DNA of 64,000 nt, from NCBI GenBank assembly GCA_024666565.1, contig CP088295.1:2914001-2978000 (forward strand), given 5' to 3'. Position 1 is the first letter of the stretch; each line of letters starts with the position of its first letter. This stretch comes from Svornostia abyssi (GTDB lineage: Bacteria > Actinomycetota > Thermoleophilia > Solirubrobacterales > Solirubrobacteraceae). The notes beneath the pieces are model-generated. The model worked only from the letters and a program-made list of their open reading frames with translations, had not been told where the DNA came from and did no database searches. This document shows, piece after piece, positions 46,496-56,039 of the stretch. The position numbers and the translations under genes were made by a program.

Positions 46496-47280
46496 CTGAG
46501 GCGGCGGTGTTCGTCCCCCGCGACGGCGGGGTCGCGGCGACCGGGCTGGCGCGCGGGCCGTGGAATCCCGGCGAGGCGCACGGCGGCGCCCCGGCCGCGC
46601 TGCTGGCCGGGGCGATCGAGGCGCTGGACGGCGATTTCGCGGTGTCGCGGCTCGCCGTGGACTTCCTCGGCGCCGTGCCGCTTGACGTGCCGTTGCGGGT
46701 GGAGACGACGATCGTCAAGCCCGGGTCGCGCTTCCAGCTCGTCGACGCCGTGCTGCGGGGACCTGACCGCGATCTCATGCGCGCCCGGGCCGTCCGGCTG
46801 CGCCGCGCGCCGCAGGAGACCCCGCCGTCACCCGGTCCGGCCGCACCACCGCCGCGCGACGCGTTCGCCGACCACCCCGGCCTGGTGCTCGATCCCGCCG
46901 CCGACCGGCCTCCCGGGTTCTTCCCCGACGCCATGGAGATCCGTGTCGTCGACGGCGCGCCCGGCAGCGGCGCCGCGACCGCGTGGTTCCGCCTGCGCGC
47001 GCCGATCCTGCCCGGGCAGGCGCCGACGCCGCTGCAGCGCGCTGTCGCGGCGGCGGACTTCGCCAACGGCGTGAGCTTCCGCGTGCCGTTCGACCAGTGG
47101 CTGTTCGTCAACTGCGACCTGACCGTGCACCTGTCCCGCGATCCGGTGGGGGAGTGGATCGGCCTGGTGGCGCGGACGGATCTCGGCGACGCCGGCGCCG
47201 GGCTCGCGGCCGGCACGCTGTTCGACGACGACGGTCGCGTGGGCACCGTCGCGCAGTCGCTGTTCGTGCAGCGGCGCTGA
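46492..47280 (+). CDS. Acyl-CoA thioesterase family protein (double hotdog)
   Basis: A 262-aa protein of the TesB-like/4HBT_3 double-hotdog type. The N-terminal hotdog carries GPWNPGEAHGGAPAALLAGAIE and RLAVDFLGAVPLDVPLRVET. The C-terminal one has AVAAADFANGVSFRVPFDQWLFVNCDLTVHL and ends GTVAQSLFVQRR. It is likely to hydrolyse acyl-CoA thioesters. It is translationally coupled to the FkbM gene. Confidence 0.85.
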   Translation: MTEAAVFVPRDGGVAATGLARGPWNPGEAHGGAPAALLAGAIEALDGDFAVSRLAVDFLGAVPLDVPLRVETTIVKPGSRFQLVDAVLRGPDRDLMRARAVRLRRAPQETPPSPGPAAPPPRDAFADHPGLVLDPAADRPPGFFPDAMEIRVVDGAPGSGAATAWFRLRAPILPGQAPTPLQRAVAAADFANGVSFRVPFDQWLFVNCDLTVHLSRDPVGEWIGLVARTDLGDAGAGLAAGTLFDDDGRVGTVAQSLFVQRR

Positions 47281-47300
47281 GCCCAGTACCGTTGCGCCGG

Positions 47301-48887
47301 ATGACGGAGCGCCGATCGATCCTGCTCGCCGTGCTGGCCTGCGCGGCTGGGTTCTTCACCACCGCGTCCGCCGCGCCGGCGACCTCCGGGCCGGATCCCG
47401 GCACCACCGTCACGCGCGGCGCGACCGGCTCAGCGGCCGCGGGCACCCGGGTGACCTGGTGGCTCCCGCACCGCCCCGACGGGCGCCCCGCGCCGGTCGT
47501 CGTCGTCCTCCACGGCTTTGCGGCGCTGGACCCGGTCCTCTACGGCGCGACGATCCAGCACCTGTGGCGCCACGGCTACGCCGTCGTCTACCCCCAGTTC
47601 CAGCGCGCGGACGCCGGGTTCCTGACGGACACCGACCAGAACACGTTCCTGGCTCGGGCGATCGACGCGACCGATGTCGCGCTCGACCGGCTCGGCGATG
47701 CCGTCGACCGGGAGGACCTCGTCGTCTACGGCCACTCGCTCGGCGGCCTGCTCGCCGCCGCGTGGAACCCGTCGGGCGGCGCGCGAGCCCGCGCCGCCGT
47801 CCTGGCGAACCCGTCGACCGCCACCGAGGTGCCGGCCAACGTGCCGGTGTCGATCACGCCCATCGACATCGCGGCGCTCGCGCCCCTCGTCGACGTCCCC
47901 GTCGTCCTGCTCACCGGCGACCGCGACACGATCGCGCCGCCCGCGCAGGCCACGACCCTGTCGGACCAGCTCACCGCCGCGCCGTCACGCGAGGTGTGGA
48001 TGGCCCGGACCGACCTGCGCGGCTGGCCGCTGGTCTTCGCTGACCACACCGCCCCGCTGAACGGCGCGCGCGGCGTCGGATACGGGCTGCTGGACCAGCG
48101 CTTCTACCACGCAGCCCTCGACCAGGCGCTCGCCCGGCGCGACGTCGCCGCACTTCACCTTCGGTCGCCGTCCGCTCACGGGCGCGATCCGGCCGCCAGT
48201 TCGCCTGCGCTGAGCGCCAACGCGCCGGAACGGGCGCGTCGGCAACCGGTTCGGGGCAGTTGGGCGTACCTGCCGCTGACCCTCGTCCCGCGTTCCGGAG
48301 ATCCCATGCCGTCACTGCTGCGCCGTCTGTCCGTCCCGCTCCTCGCCGCCTGCGCCCTGCTCGCCGTGCCCTCGGGGGCGGCCGCCGCGGAGCCCATCCA
48401 GCCCGTCGAGCGGGTGGAGATCGAGCGCTACCTCGGCGCATGGAAGCAGCTGGCCTCCAAGCCGCAGTGGTTCGACATCGGCTGCCTGGCGAACACGACG
48501 GCGGTGTACGCGCTGAACCCCGACGGCACGGTCCGGGTGGCGAACCGCTGCAGCGGCCCGTTCGGCAGCACCATCAGCATCACGGGCCGGGCGCGGGTGG
48601 CGGACACCGTCAGCAACGCGCAGCTCGAGGTCACGTTCCTGAACATCGGCGGGCCGATCTACAGCGGCGTGAACTACGTCATCATCGGCCTGGCCGACGA
48701 CTACTCGTGGGCGATCGTGACCGATCCGTCACGCCGCTCGGCGTTCGTCCTCTCGCGCACCGCCACGCAGCCCGCGCCGGTCATCGCGCAGATCAAGGCC
48801 ATCCTGACGGCGAACGGCATCGACACCTGCCAGCTGAAGGTCACCAAGCAGGCCGGGGGCGCTACGAGCTCGCCGGCGTTCTGCTGA
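47301..48887 (+). CDS. Secreted alpha/beta hydrolase, frame fused in line with a lipocalin
   Basis: A signal peptide (residues 1-25, ending SAA-P) is followed by a hydrolase of about 275 residues: VVVVLHGFAALDPVLYG, the nucleophile Ser in VVYGHSLGGLL, the Asp in LLTGDRDTIAPP and the His in FADHTAPLNGA. No stop follows; the frame continues through an Arg/Pro/Ser-rich stretch into a lipocalin that has its own RBS and signal peptide at 48306. The frame is therefore 528 residues long. Either the hydrolase stop was lost to a base change near 48150-48250 or this is a genuine fusion. Confidence 0.7.
   Translation: MTERRSILLAVLACAAGFFTTASAAPATSGPDPGTTVTRGATGSAAAGTRVTWWLPHRPDGRPAPVVVVLHGFAALDPVLYGATIQHLWRHGYAVVYPQFQRADAGFLTDTDQNTFLARAIDATDVALDRLGDAVDREDLVVYGHSLGGLLAAAWNPSGGARARAAVLANPSTATEVPANVPVSITPIDIAALAPLVDVPVVLLTGDRDTIAPPAQATTLSDQLTAAPSREVWMARTDLRGWPLVFADHTAPLNGARGVGYGLLDQRFYHAALDQALARRDVAALHLRSPSAHGRDPAASSPALSANAPERARRQPVRGSWAYLPLTLVPRSGDPMPSLLRRLSVPLLAACALLAVPSGAAAAEPIQPVERVEIERYLGAWKQLASKPQWFDIGCLANTTAVYALNPDGTVRVANRCSGPFGSTISITGRARVADTVSNAQLEVTFLNIGGPIYSGVNYVIIGLADDYSWAIVTDPSRRSAFVLSRTATQPAPVIAQIKAILTANGIDTCQLKVTKQAGGATSSPAFC
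48306..48887 (+). CDS. Secreted lipocalin (Blc-like)
   Basis: A 193-aa protein. The signal peptide MPSLLRRLSVPLLAACALLA ends near AAA-E. The lipocalin G-x-W motif is in YLGAWKQLASKPQWFDIGC, and the Blc-type CLANTTAVYALNPDGTVRVANRC and DDYSWAIVTDPSRRSAFVLSRT follow. It binds lipophilic ligands. GGAG lies 5 bases before the ATG, which supports separate translation even though the frame is open from the upstream hydrolase. Four Cys could make two disulfides. Confidence 0.85.
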   Translation: MPSLLRRLSVPLLAACALLAVPSGAAAAEPIQPVERVEIERYLGAWKQLASKPQWFDIGCLANTTAVYALNPDGTVRVANRCSGPFGSTISITGRARVADTVSNAQLEVTFLNIGGPIYSGVNYVIIGLADDYSWAIVTDPSRRSAFVLSRTATQPAPVIAQIKAILTANGIDTCQLKVTKQAGGATSSPAFC

Positions 48888-49221
48888 CGGTCTCCTCGGT
48901 CAGCACGCGCGGGACGAGGCGGAATCGCACCCCCGCCTCGTCGACGCTGACGATCGACCCGGGCACGAAGTCCGGGTCGGTCCGCTGACGCGGGTCGCGG
49001 GGTACGGCCGGGAGGCCGAAGATCGACCGCGCGACCCGCGTGCCGTGCTGGCGCAGGGCCCGCTGCGCGTCGCGCTCGCTCAGGCGCCAGCCGGCGGCGT
49101 GCAGGCGAGAGCCGTGCCACAGCTCCCAGCGCCAGCGGCGCAGCGCGATGCGCCCTGGGCGCATGGGGTGGAGCGTGTAGGCGAAATCGAGGCCCTCGAC
49201 GTTCCCGAGCACGAGGTGCAC
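48862..49221 (-). CDS. Hypothetical protein
   Basis: A 119-aa protein from the GTG at 49221, starting VHLVLGNVEGLDFAYTLHP. It is rich in Arg and Trp (RRWRWELWHGSRLHAAGWRL) and ends in a beta-rich part (GSIVSVDEAGVRFRLVPRVL). I do not recognise a family. The upstream frame is open but is low-complexity Arg. It overlaps the lipocalin 3' end by 26 bp on the other strand, which lowers confidence. Confidence 0.45.
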   Translation of the reverse strand: MHLVLGNVEGLDFAYTLHPMRPGRIALRRWRWELWHGSRLHAAGWRLSERDAQRALRQHGTRVARSIFGLPAVPRDPRQRTDPDFVPGSIVSVDEAGVRFRLVPRVLTEETVSRTPASS

Positions 49222-49491
49222 GGTAGCGAGAGCGACAGCGGTGCGGGCGGCGTCGCGCGGGGGACACGCGACGCCGCCCACCCGCGTCAGCGCACGGCCG
49301 GACCTCGCGGTGCGGCCCCGCGTGTGCGGTTGCCGTGGGTGCGCGCGGGGCGCAGAGCGAGGTCGGGGCCGGGCGACGGCACCGGAGTGTCCGTGTCCGG
49401 TGCGGTGGCGCAGCTCATATGGGGGAGTGCTGCGGTGATGGAACAAGCTTGCCCGTCGGGCCGTCCGCGTTCCGCTCACTGCGCGACATGC

Positions 49492-49515
49492 GGTGTGTCG
49501 TGTGCGCGACACACC
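49492..49515. repeat. Hairpin repeat, GTGTCG-N6-CGACAC type
   Basis: GGTGTGTCG-TGTGCG-CGACACACC is a perfect 9-bp inverted repeat just beyond the stop of the secreted-protein gene. A shorter copy of the same core lies at 50325-50342 on the other side of that gene. Confidence 0.6.
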
Positions 49516-49521
49516 GGCGAA

Positions 49522-50268
49522 TCAGCGTAGGACCGGGCTCGTGGGCGCGCCGCAGGCCACACAGGCCCCGGGGATGACCCCGGCGTGCAGGACCGCGCTC
49601 GGGTCGAGCGACGTCGCCGGATCCGTCGTGGTCCCGGTCGTGGCGGGGGGCGCGGTCTCGGGCGCCGACGCGGCATCGACGGCGGTCGTTGCCTGCGCGA
49701 TCTGCGGGCCGGGATCGGGGATCGGCGGGCCCGTCGGCAGCTCCTGCTGCGGCGGCACCTCGACGCACGCGCGGCAGGTGGTCTCGAGGCCGCGGATGAG
49801 CTCGCCCGGAATCGTCACCTGCGCCGAGGCGGTGCGCTCGGTGATGGCGGTCTCGGAGGAGAGCCGCGCCTTCATCTGCACGGTGAAGCGCTCGTCGTAC
49901 TCGGGCTGGTCGTCCTTGTAGGCGAAGAGCGGGAGCGAGATCTCGATCTTCTGGCCGTTGAACGCGGTCTTGGTGACCTTGCGGCGGCGGTAGTCCCGCG
50001 GGCTGCGGAAGGTCGCGGATCCGTCGATGGTCTGCAGCGTGTACTCACACCAGACGTGGCGGCAGGTGGCGGTGCGGTACCGGATGACGTTCTTGGTGCC
50101 TTCGGGCAGCCTCACCGCACTTGGTGAGAACCCGAGCAGCAGGGTGGGGGAGGCGGTGTCGCCGACTGGCCCGGTGGGCCCGGCGTGGGCGGGGACGGCG
50201 GTCGCGGCGAACGCGGCGAGGGTGAGGGCGGCGCTCGTGGAGAGGAGGGCTGCGGTGCGCTTGAGCAT
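49522..50268 (-). CDS. Secreted hypothetical protein
   Basis: A 248-aa protein with a signal peptide (residues 1-29, ending AHA-G). A beta-rich domain (about 40-165) reads PTLLLGFSPSAVRLPEGTKN...VTIPGELIRG with two Cys (CRHVWCEYT), and has the feel of a Calx-beta/cadherin-like fold. The C-terminus is a long Pro/Thr/Ala linker with CRAC and a final CVAC. I do not recognise the family. It is flanked by related hairpin repeats. Confidence 0.65.
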   Translation of the reverse strand: MLKRTAALLSTSAALTLAAFAATAVPAHAGPTGPVGDTASPTLLLGFSPSAVRLPEGTKNVIRYRTATCRHVWCEYTLQTIDGSATFRSPRDYRRRKVTKTAFNGQKIEISLPLFAYKDDQPEYDERFTVQMKARLSSETAITERTASAQVTIPGELIRGLETTCRACVEVPPQQELPTGPPIPDPGPQIAQATTAVDAASAPETAPPATTGTTTDPATSLDPSAVLHAGVIPGACVACGAPTSPVLR

Positions 50269-50324
50269 GGGCGCCAGCCTCTTCCTCCTGGCGCTCGGTG
50301 TCCGCGCGGCGCGTGACGCTCGCA

Positions 50325-50342
50325 GTGTCGGGTGCGCGACAC
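50325..50342. repeat. Hairpin repeat, short copy
   Basis: GTGTCG-GGTGCG-CGACAC has the same core and 6-nt loop as the hairpin at 49492-49515. Confidence 0.5.
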
Positions 50343-50343
50343 A

Positions 50344-50392
50344 GGGGTGTGCGCATTGCGCGTCGTGTGAGGACGCGCAATGCGCACACCCC
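50344..50392. repeat. Long perfect inverted repeat (21-bp arms)
   Basis: Arms at 50344-50364 (GGGGTGTGCGCATTGC…) and 50372-50392 are perfect reverse complements around a 7-nt loop, GTGTGAG. There is no U-tract on either side. It lies 324 bp upstream of the IS110 transposase. Confidence 0.7.
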
Positions 50393-50592
50393 CGGCGGAA
50401 ACGACTGCGGCCCCCGGGGTCTCGGACGCAGCCGATCCAGTTCAGGTCATGCCGCCCGTGCTCCCGGGCGCGTCATTGGCGATCCCCCCCGGCGCTTCAA
50501 GCGGACAGCTAGTACCACGCGGGCGGCGTGGCCAATCGCGACGGCAACCTGGCTACAAGACGACGGAATCACGAACCAGCTGTCGGTCTGCT

Positions 50593-50700
50593 AGACCCTA
50601 TGGCCGGTGACCCGAGGGGTTGACCGGTGAGGGTTGGTGGCCGGACGCTCCTCGCGGGGGTTTGTCTGACCGGAGGAGCGGCCTCCGGCTGACCCCAGAG
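50593..50700 (+). ncRNA. Candidate IS110 bridge RNA (left end)
   Basis: The non-coding stretch before the transposase folds into consecutive stem-loops. The clearest has an outer stem GCCGGA/TCCGGC and an inner perfect stem CGCTCCTC/GAGGAGCG (50646-50653 and 50673-50680) with a 19-nt loop. In IS110-group elements a bridge RNA with large guide loops is encoded in this position. The call is inferred from position and structure; loop complementarity to target and donor was not tested. Confidence 0.4.
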
Positions 50701-50715
50701 TGAGGAGGTCCGGCC

Positions 50716-51801
50716 ATGGCTGGAACGATGACGTGGGTGGGGCTCGATGTCCATGCGCGATCGACGCACGCGGCGGCGATCGACGCGGCGACCGGTGAGC
50801 TATCGCGGATCCGGTTCGGCGCCGGTCTCGAGGCGCCGGTCGCGTGGCTCTCCGAGCTGCCCGGGCCGGTGTCGGCGTGCTACGAGGCCGGGCCGACGGG
50901 GTTCGGGCTCTACCGGGCGGCGACGGCGGCCGGGCTTGACATGCGGGTGATCGCGCCGGGCAAGACGCCGAGGGGCCCGTCGGACCGGGTCAAGACCGAT
51001 CGCAAGGACGCTGAGCTGCTCGCGCGGTTGCTGTTGGCCGGGTCGTTGACGACGGTCGTCGTCCCGCCCGTCGAGGTGGAGGCCGCCCGGGATCTGATGC
51101 GCGCCCATGACGCCTGCCGCCGCGATTTGATGAACGCTCGGCACCGTGTCAGCAAGATGCTGCTCAGGCATGGCCGGGTCTACCCGAAGCCGACGACGTG
51201 GACGGTCGAGCACCGCCGCTGGCTGGCCGCCCAGCAGTTCGACCAGCCGGCGAGCGAGCTGACGTTCGCCGACCTCGTCGCCGCAGTCGACGGGCTCGCA
51301 GCCCGCAAGGCCGCTCTGGCCGAGCGGCTGTCGCGGCTGGCCCTCGACGAGCAGTGGTGGCCGACCGTCGCCCGGCTGCGGTGCTTCAGGGGGATCGACA
51401 CCCTCACCGCGTTCGCGCTGCACCTCGAGCTCGGCGGCGACTGGCACCGCTTCTCCCGCGCCCCGCAGCTCAGCGCGTGGCTCGGGCTGACGCCGTCGCT
51501 GAACCAGTCCGGCGAATCATCCAGACAGGGCGCAATCACGAAGACCGGATCGACGCTGGCCCGACGGTTGTTGGTCGAATCGGCGTGGCACTACGGCCGC
51601 GATCCGCGGATCGGGACGGTCCTCGCCCGGCGCCAGGACGGCCAGCCCGATCACGTCCTGCAGATCGCCAACCGCGCGCAGCAAAGGCTGCATCGCGTTT
51701 ACACGCAGATGCGATCGCGCGGCAAGCACCACAACGTCGTCGTCGTCGCGGTCGCGCGCGAGCTGGCGTGCTTCTGTTGGGCAGCCGCCACCGCCGACTG
51801 A
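50716..51801 (+). mobile_element. IS110-family transposase (recombinase)
   Basis: A 361-aa protein of normal length. The N-terminal RuvC-like DEDD domain shows VGLDVHARSTHAAAID, CYEAGPTGFGL and KTDRKDAELLARLL. The C-terminal Tnp_IS116/110 domain has RCFRGIDTLTAFALHLELG, the HhH-like LSAWLGLTPSLNQSGESSRQGAITKTG with the conserved nucleophile Ser, and ARRLLVESAW. A strong AGGAGG precedes the ATG. No terminal inverted repeats are expected for this group, so I cannot fix the element ends. The neighbouring NACHT gene and gene fragment suggest an insertion-prone region. Confidence 0.9.
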
Positions 51802-52029
51802 CCCCACGGCTGACAGCCCTGCCGGTCGGCAGACCGGGGCGCCGGGCCATCAGCGGCCGGCACGCGCGAATCAGCTATGGGCAGCATCCGCTGCGCGGAT
51901 GCCACGCCCGCTCCTAGACCGCGCACGCCGGCAGCACGAAACCGGGCCCTGGGGTCACCAAACCCCCGCATCATCAGACTGGCAACGCCGACACCGAGCC
52001 CGGCGCCCCGCTCTGCCGACCAACAAGAA

Positions 52030-52051
52030 GAGCCCCGCGCAAGCGGGGCTC
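52030..52051. terminator. Rho-independent-type hairpin
   Basis: GAGCCCCGC-GCAA-GCGGGGCTC is a perfect 9-bp stem. It lies 230 bp after the transposase stop, and only a weak T-tract follows. Confidence 0.5.
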
Positions 52052-52098
52052 TCAGTGCTGCAGACTTGACAAACGTCAGGCCATATCAGCTGTCCGCC

Positions 52099-52238
52099 GG
52101 CCAGATAACGCCCTCGGATGGTACGAGTTGACTCTTGAGCAGTTCTGCGGCGAGAACCCCTACTCGCTCCGGAGATATGGAACTGTCGACCAAGCTCTCG
52201 CGACGATGATCGATGGTCTGCGACGTCTCCCTGACTGA
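52099..52238 (+). pseudogene. Possible 3' end of a disrupted gene
   Basis: The frame ending at TGA 52236-52238 reads NALGWYELTLEQFCGENPYS and then LRRYGTVDQALATMIDGLRR-LPD, which looks like a real globular C-terminus, but no start is visible before the IS110 region. It may be the surviving part of a gene cut by the insertion. Confidence 0.3.
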
Positions 52239-52645
52239 TCACGCTGCTCGGTGGCCGCTCTTAGCAGCCAGGGACCTTCGCGAGCTTTCGGTCGGGCGGT
52301 CGGGGCAGTGCCATCAATGTGTCGCCCAATGCAGAGTTCCCGGTTTGAGTCGTCCCTGAAGGTGCGGTGATCGGCCAGCGTGCGCAAGCGCCCATCCCGG
52401 TGAGCGCCGCTTGCAGGGCCCACGAGCTCCATTCCGTGCAGCCGTGAAGTGGCTCGGCAGGGGCAAAGACTGGGGCTCCGCTCCTGGCTGCCACTGTCCG
52501 TGGACGTCACGAGTGTCGTGGCGGCCGTCACTGGACCCTCTCGGCGACGAGCGGCGAGTTTGCACGACAGCCCCGCTGTAGTCGACCACGGACAACTGAT
52601 ACGACTTCTCGGTGCGATCAACCCACGACATCAGATTCCTCCGGC
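52239..52645. other. Gene-free stretch
   Basis: About 400 bp without a recognisable gene. Short open frames exist on both strands but none resembles a protein that I know. Composition shifts to lower GC from here through the NACHT gene. Confidence 0.4.
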
Positions 52646-55620
52646 ATGGCTGTTGACCTACTACCCGTTCAGGACGCCTACAGCGGCCTACTCGTGGAAG
52701 CGTTGGTTGCCCTCGCTCGAAGAGCAAGAACGCAGTTCGGAACCGACGGGCATTCAGCGAAAGCCAACGCTCTTCGCCAGGCACTTGGCGATTCCGACGG
52801 GCTCTCGGCTCGGCTGGGACACACCGCCCACGCGCCTCTGGTCGAACTCGCGACGGTTCCTGTCATCGACGAACGGATAGGTGGGGAGGCGCTCCGGAGG
52901 TTTCTTCTCTCCAGCGATGCGCGAGACATTGCTCTTGGCGTGCTCCTGGCACAGGTCATAGGCGACGATTCACCACTTGAAGATGCTCTGCGGAATCGCT
53001 TCGTGTTGGCGATGGCGTGGTCGACGCGGCGGAACCAGGCTGATGTTGAAGTCGATGCCGACCGACTCTTCACCGCTCTGAAGGATCAGCTCGCGCTCGC
53101 GATCAACACGGCCTTGGGGCGTGCGGCCGGTCGTACAACGCTCTCGGACCTTCAGCGTCGAGACATAGAGCAGGCTGCAAGCGCGATAGTCGCGGACTCC
53201 CTCACCGCGTTTCGGAACGACCGTTCGCCGGACTTCGACGCTATCCATCGCTTTGTCGAACAGCTCCGCAAGAACGCAGCGTCTCGGCTCGGGCGGATCG
53301 AGCCCCCGAACTATGTCGGGGCCGGGACTATCTCGCTCAGCGACCTATACGTCGAACCGGCGTTCCGCACCGAGCGAGAGCTCGAGAGACGGACGCTCTC
53401 GGAGGTCAGCCAGTCGATCTACCGGACCGTCGTGCTCGGCAGCCCGGGGGCGGGCAAGTCATCGTACGCGCGAGCCATCTGCCACTCATTGGCCGCCGCA
53501 GGTCTCGCGTCGGCAGACTCGTCGGTGCCCGTGCCGTTTCTCGTTGAGCTCCGCGACTACGGCGTCTTTCGACAGGCGAACCGCGCCTCGATTCTGGACT
53601 TTCTCGAACGTCTAGTTCGGACGGACTATCAGACGCACGCTCCTGAGCACGCAATCGAGTTCCTGCTCTCTTGCGGTCGTGCTGTCGTTGTCTTTGATGG
53701 TCTGGACGAGTTGATCAATACCCACGACAGGCGCGCTATCCGCAGTGACGTCGAGAGCTTTGCGCAGCGGTACCCCTTTTCCAAGGTGCTTGTGACTTCG
53801 CGCGAAGTCGGATATCGCGAAGCGCCGCTCGACTCGCGCGAGTTCGATGTGCTGCGAATCCAGGAGTTCGACGTCCCTCGCGTCGAGCGGTACGTGCGGA
53901 AGTGGTTCGCGCTCGACACGTCGTTGACGCTGCGCGAGAGACAGGCACGCACCGATGGCTTCCTCGAGGAGAGCGCTTCGCTGCCCGACCTCCGCGGGAA
54001 CCCGCTCCTATTGGCTCTGATGTGCAGCATCTATCGCCGACGCGGGTACATCCCGCGGAACCGGATCAGCATGTATGAGGAATGCGCGTTGATGATCTAC
54101 GAGCGGTGGGATCGTGGTCGAAAGATAGATGTCGACCGTCCGCTTGACGCGCACTTCACTCCGGCACTTGAACACGTCGCCCAGTGGATCTATGAGGACA
54201 GCGAATTGCAGTCTGGAGCTAGTCACGCAGATCTGACTGCGGTCGCGGCGGCCTACATCGAAGAGGAAGTCATTGACGATCCGGTTCGCGCGCGTGCTGT
54301 CGCCGACCGCTTCGTCGCCTTCTGCAGTGGTCGTGGCTGGGTGCTCACCGAGTCGGGGACCACGGCTGAGGGTGATCCGCTATACGGCTTCGTGCACCGA
54401 ACGTTCCTTGAGTATTTCGCGGCGCGATGGTACGCGCACAGCGATTGGAGCGTGACCGATCTCGCGGCACGGCTCCTCCCGCGGCTTGAGCGCGGCGAGT
54501 GGGACGTCGTAGGTCTCCTTGCGGTGCAAATGCGGAATCGGAGTTCACGCGGTTCCGCCAACGACTTTCTGCAACTTCTGCTCGAGCGCTCTGATGCCGC
54601 AATTCCGAGTCGCCGTCTCCAACTCCTGGTCTTCGCGGCTCGGACGTTCGAGTTTCTAGTGCCCCATCCTCGAGTGACCCGCCCGGCTTGCCGAGGCCGC
54701 CCTGCGTCATCACTGGGTACTGCTAAACGCTATCGGCCCGCGAGGGGTCGGCAGCGACTACGAGCGGAGTCTCAATGGTCTCAAGGCCCTCATGCTCGCC
54801 GACGAGGAAGCTCTGGCACCAATAGCTCAGGGATTCGTCGCTGCGATCGAGCACGCGCTCGCGAACTGCGATCGCTCCAACCGGGCCAGTCTGTTAGATC
54901 TCGCGGTGCACGTGAGGCTGTGCCGGCAGTCACCGGGCCTCCCAGAAGTACGCCGACAGCCAGAGGACATCGTCAGTGCGAGCACCCGCATTGTGGTTCG
55001 AGACACGGCAGAGAGTGATGCCGCCCCCACCGATCCGGTTGTTGGTGACTTGCTGCGCCATGAGCTCTCGATCTTGTCGACGCGGGAATTGATCTCCCGG
55101 CACGGGATTCGAAGTGTCTTGGCCCCCCATAAGCCATGTTGCGTTTCCGGGAACTGTGTCGGCCTGCGTTGCCTACGCGGCACTGGCTGAGTTCCTTATG
55201 GACGGCGACGACGCTTCGGCTGAAGTGGTCGAGGTTGTCGGCGCCGCGCTCGCGTCGTTGGAAGCTCCGTGGGCGAGTGCGGAGGACCTTGGGCCTCCGG
55301 AGTTTGCGAACGCCCTGTTGGATCCTCCCATTTCGGGTGAGCGCCGCTTGGCCGAGTGTTCCTCGGACGTCTTGCTGGGCGCGACGGCGATAATGACGCT
55401 CGCCTGTGCTCATTCCCAGCTAAGTGTCCCGGTCGGCGAGGCCGTGTCTTCGGCCGTTGTTACAGTCAAGCGGCTCGGGGGCCTGTTGCCGACCGAGCAA
55501 CTCGACGCCTGGCAAGAGCGGATCGGGTCCGGCGCGACGCTTCTCGTCACTCCGGCGGGCGGCGAGGCTCGGGCCGTTCGTCGTACCAGACGGCGTCCTG
55601 GTCAGGGGCCGATGGCGTGA
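52646..55620 (+). pseudogene. NACHT-domain (STAND) NTPase, two one-base frameshifts
   Basis: About 990 residues once one C is removed at 54681-54687 (GCCCGGC) and one at 55123-55128 (C6). The N-terminal ~255 residues are helical and of unknown type. The NACHT NTPase core follows, with Walker A VVLGSPGAGKSSYARA, Walker B VVVFDGLDELINTH, the sensor-like KVLVTSREVGY, and the winged-helix part GNPLLLALMCSIYRRRGYIP and GFVHRTFLEYFAARWY. The C-terminal ~300 residues form a helical domain, possibly the sensor. Bacterial NACHT proteins of this plan include antiphage factors. GC is lower than in flanking genes, suggesting transfer. IS110 is 0.8 kb upstream. Confidence 0.8.
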
Positions 55621-55918
55621 AGGGGTAGAGACCCGGGCGGTCCTCCTCCTGAGTGGACGCCTTTCGCCGCGGGCTAGGTGGGATGCGGGTTAGCTTGGGG
55701 GAGTCGGCAGGCGTCCAATCGAGTGAGTCGGCCGCAGGTCGCGTGTTCGCGGGGCGAGGTTCCACGTTTCTTGGTTCAACTCCTGAGCGTGCGATGATGC
55801 CGACCACGGCTGTGATCGCTCGCCGGCGGCGTTTCGTGCAGTCGTTCTGCGTGCGCCGCCTTGGCAGGACCGACGCCGCGGACGTGAGGGCCATTACGCG
55901 TGGCAGGCCTATGGCAGA
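55621..55918. other. Gene-free stretch
   Basis: Nothing recognisable. Open frames on both strands are Arg/Pro-rich shadows. Confidence 0.4.
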
Positions 55919-55919
55919 T

Positions 55920-55947
55920 GAAAGCCCCCGATGCCTCGGGGGCTTTC
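55920..55947 (-). terminator. Terminator after tRNA-Leu(CAG)
   Basis: Read on the minus strand, GAAAGCCCCCGA-GGCA-TCGGGGGCTTTC is a long GC stem with flanking A and T tracts, 9 bp after the tRNA. Confidence 0.8.
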
Positions 55948-55955
55948 ATCTCCAG

Positions 55956-56039
55956 TGCGGATGAGAGGACTCGAACCTCCACGGGGTTACCCCCACGGCG
56001 ACCTGAACGCCGCGCGTCTACCAATTCCGCCACATCCGC
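55956..56039 (-). tRNA. tRNA-Leu(CAG)
   Basis: An 84-nt class II tRNA. The acceptor stem is GCGGATG/CATCCGC with discriminator A. The anticodon stem is CGGCG/CGCCG with loop TTCAGGT (CAG). The variable arm is GGGGGTAACCCC and the T-loop is TTCGAGT. Confidence 0.95.

Noticed and set aside
50501-52097. 10-bp inverted repeat GCGGACAGCT/AGCTGTCCGC around the IS110 gene
   Set aside because: IS110-group elements lack terminal inverted repeats, and a 10-bp match between two flanks of several hundred GC-rich bases is not rare by chance.
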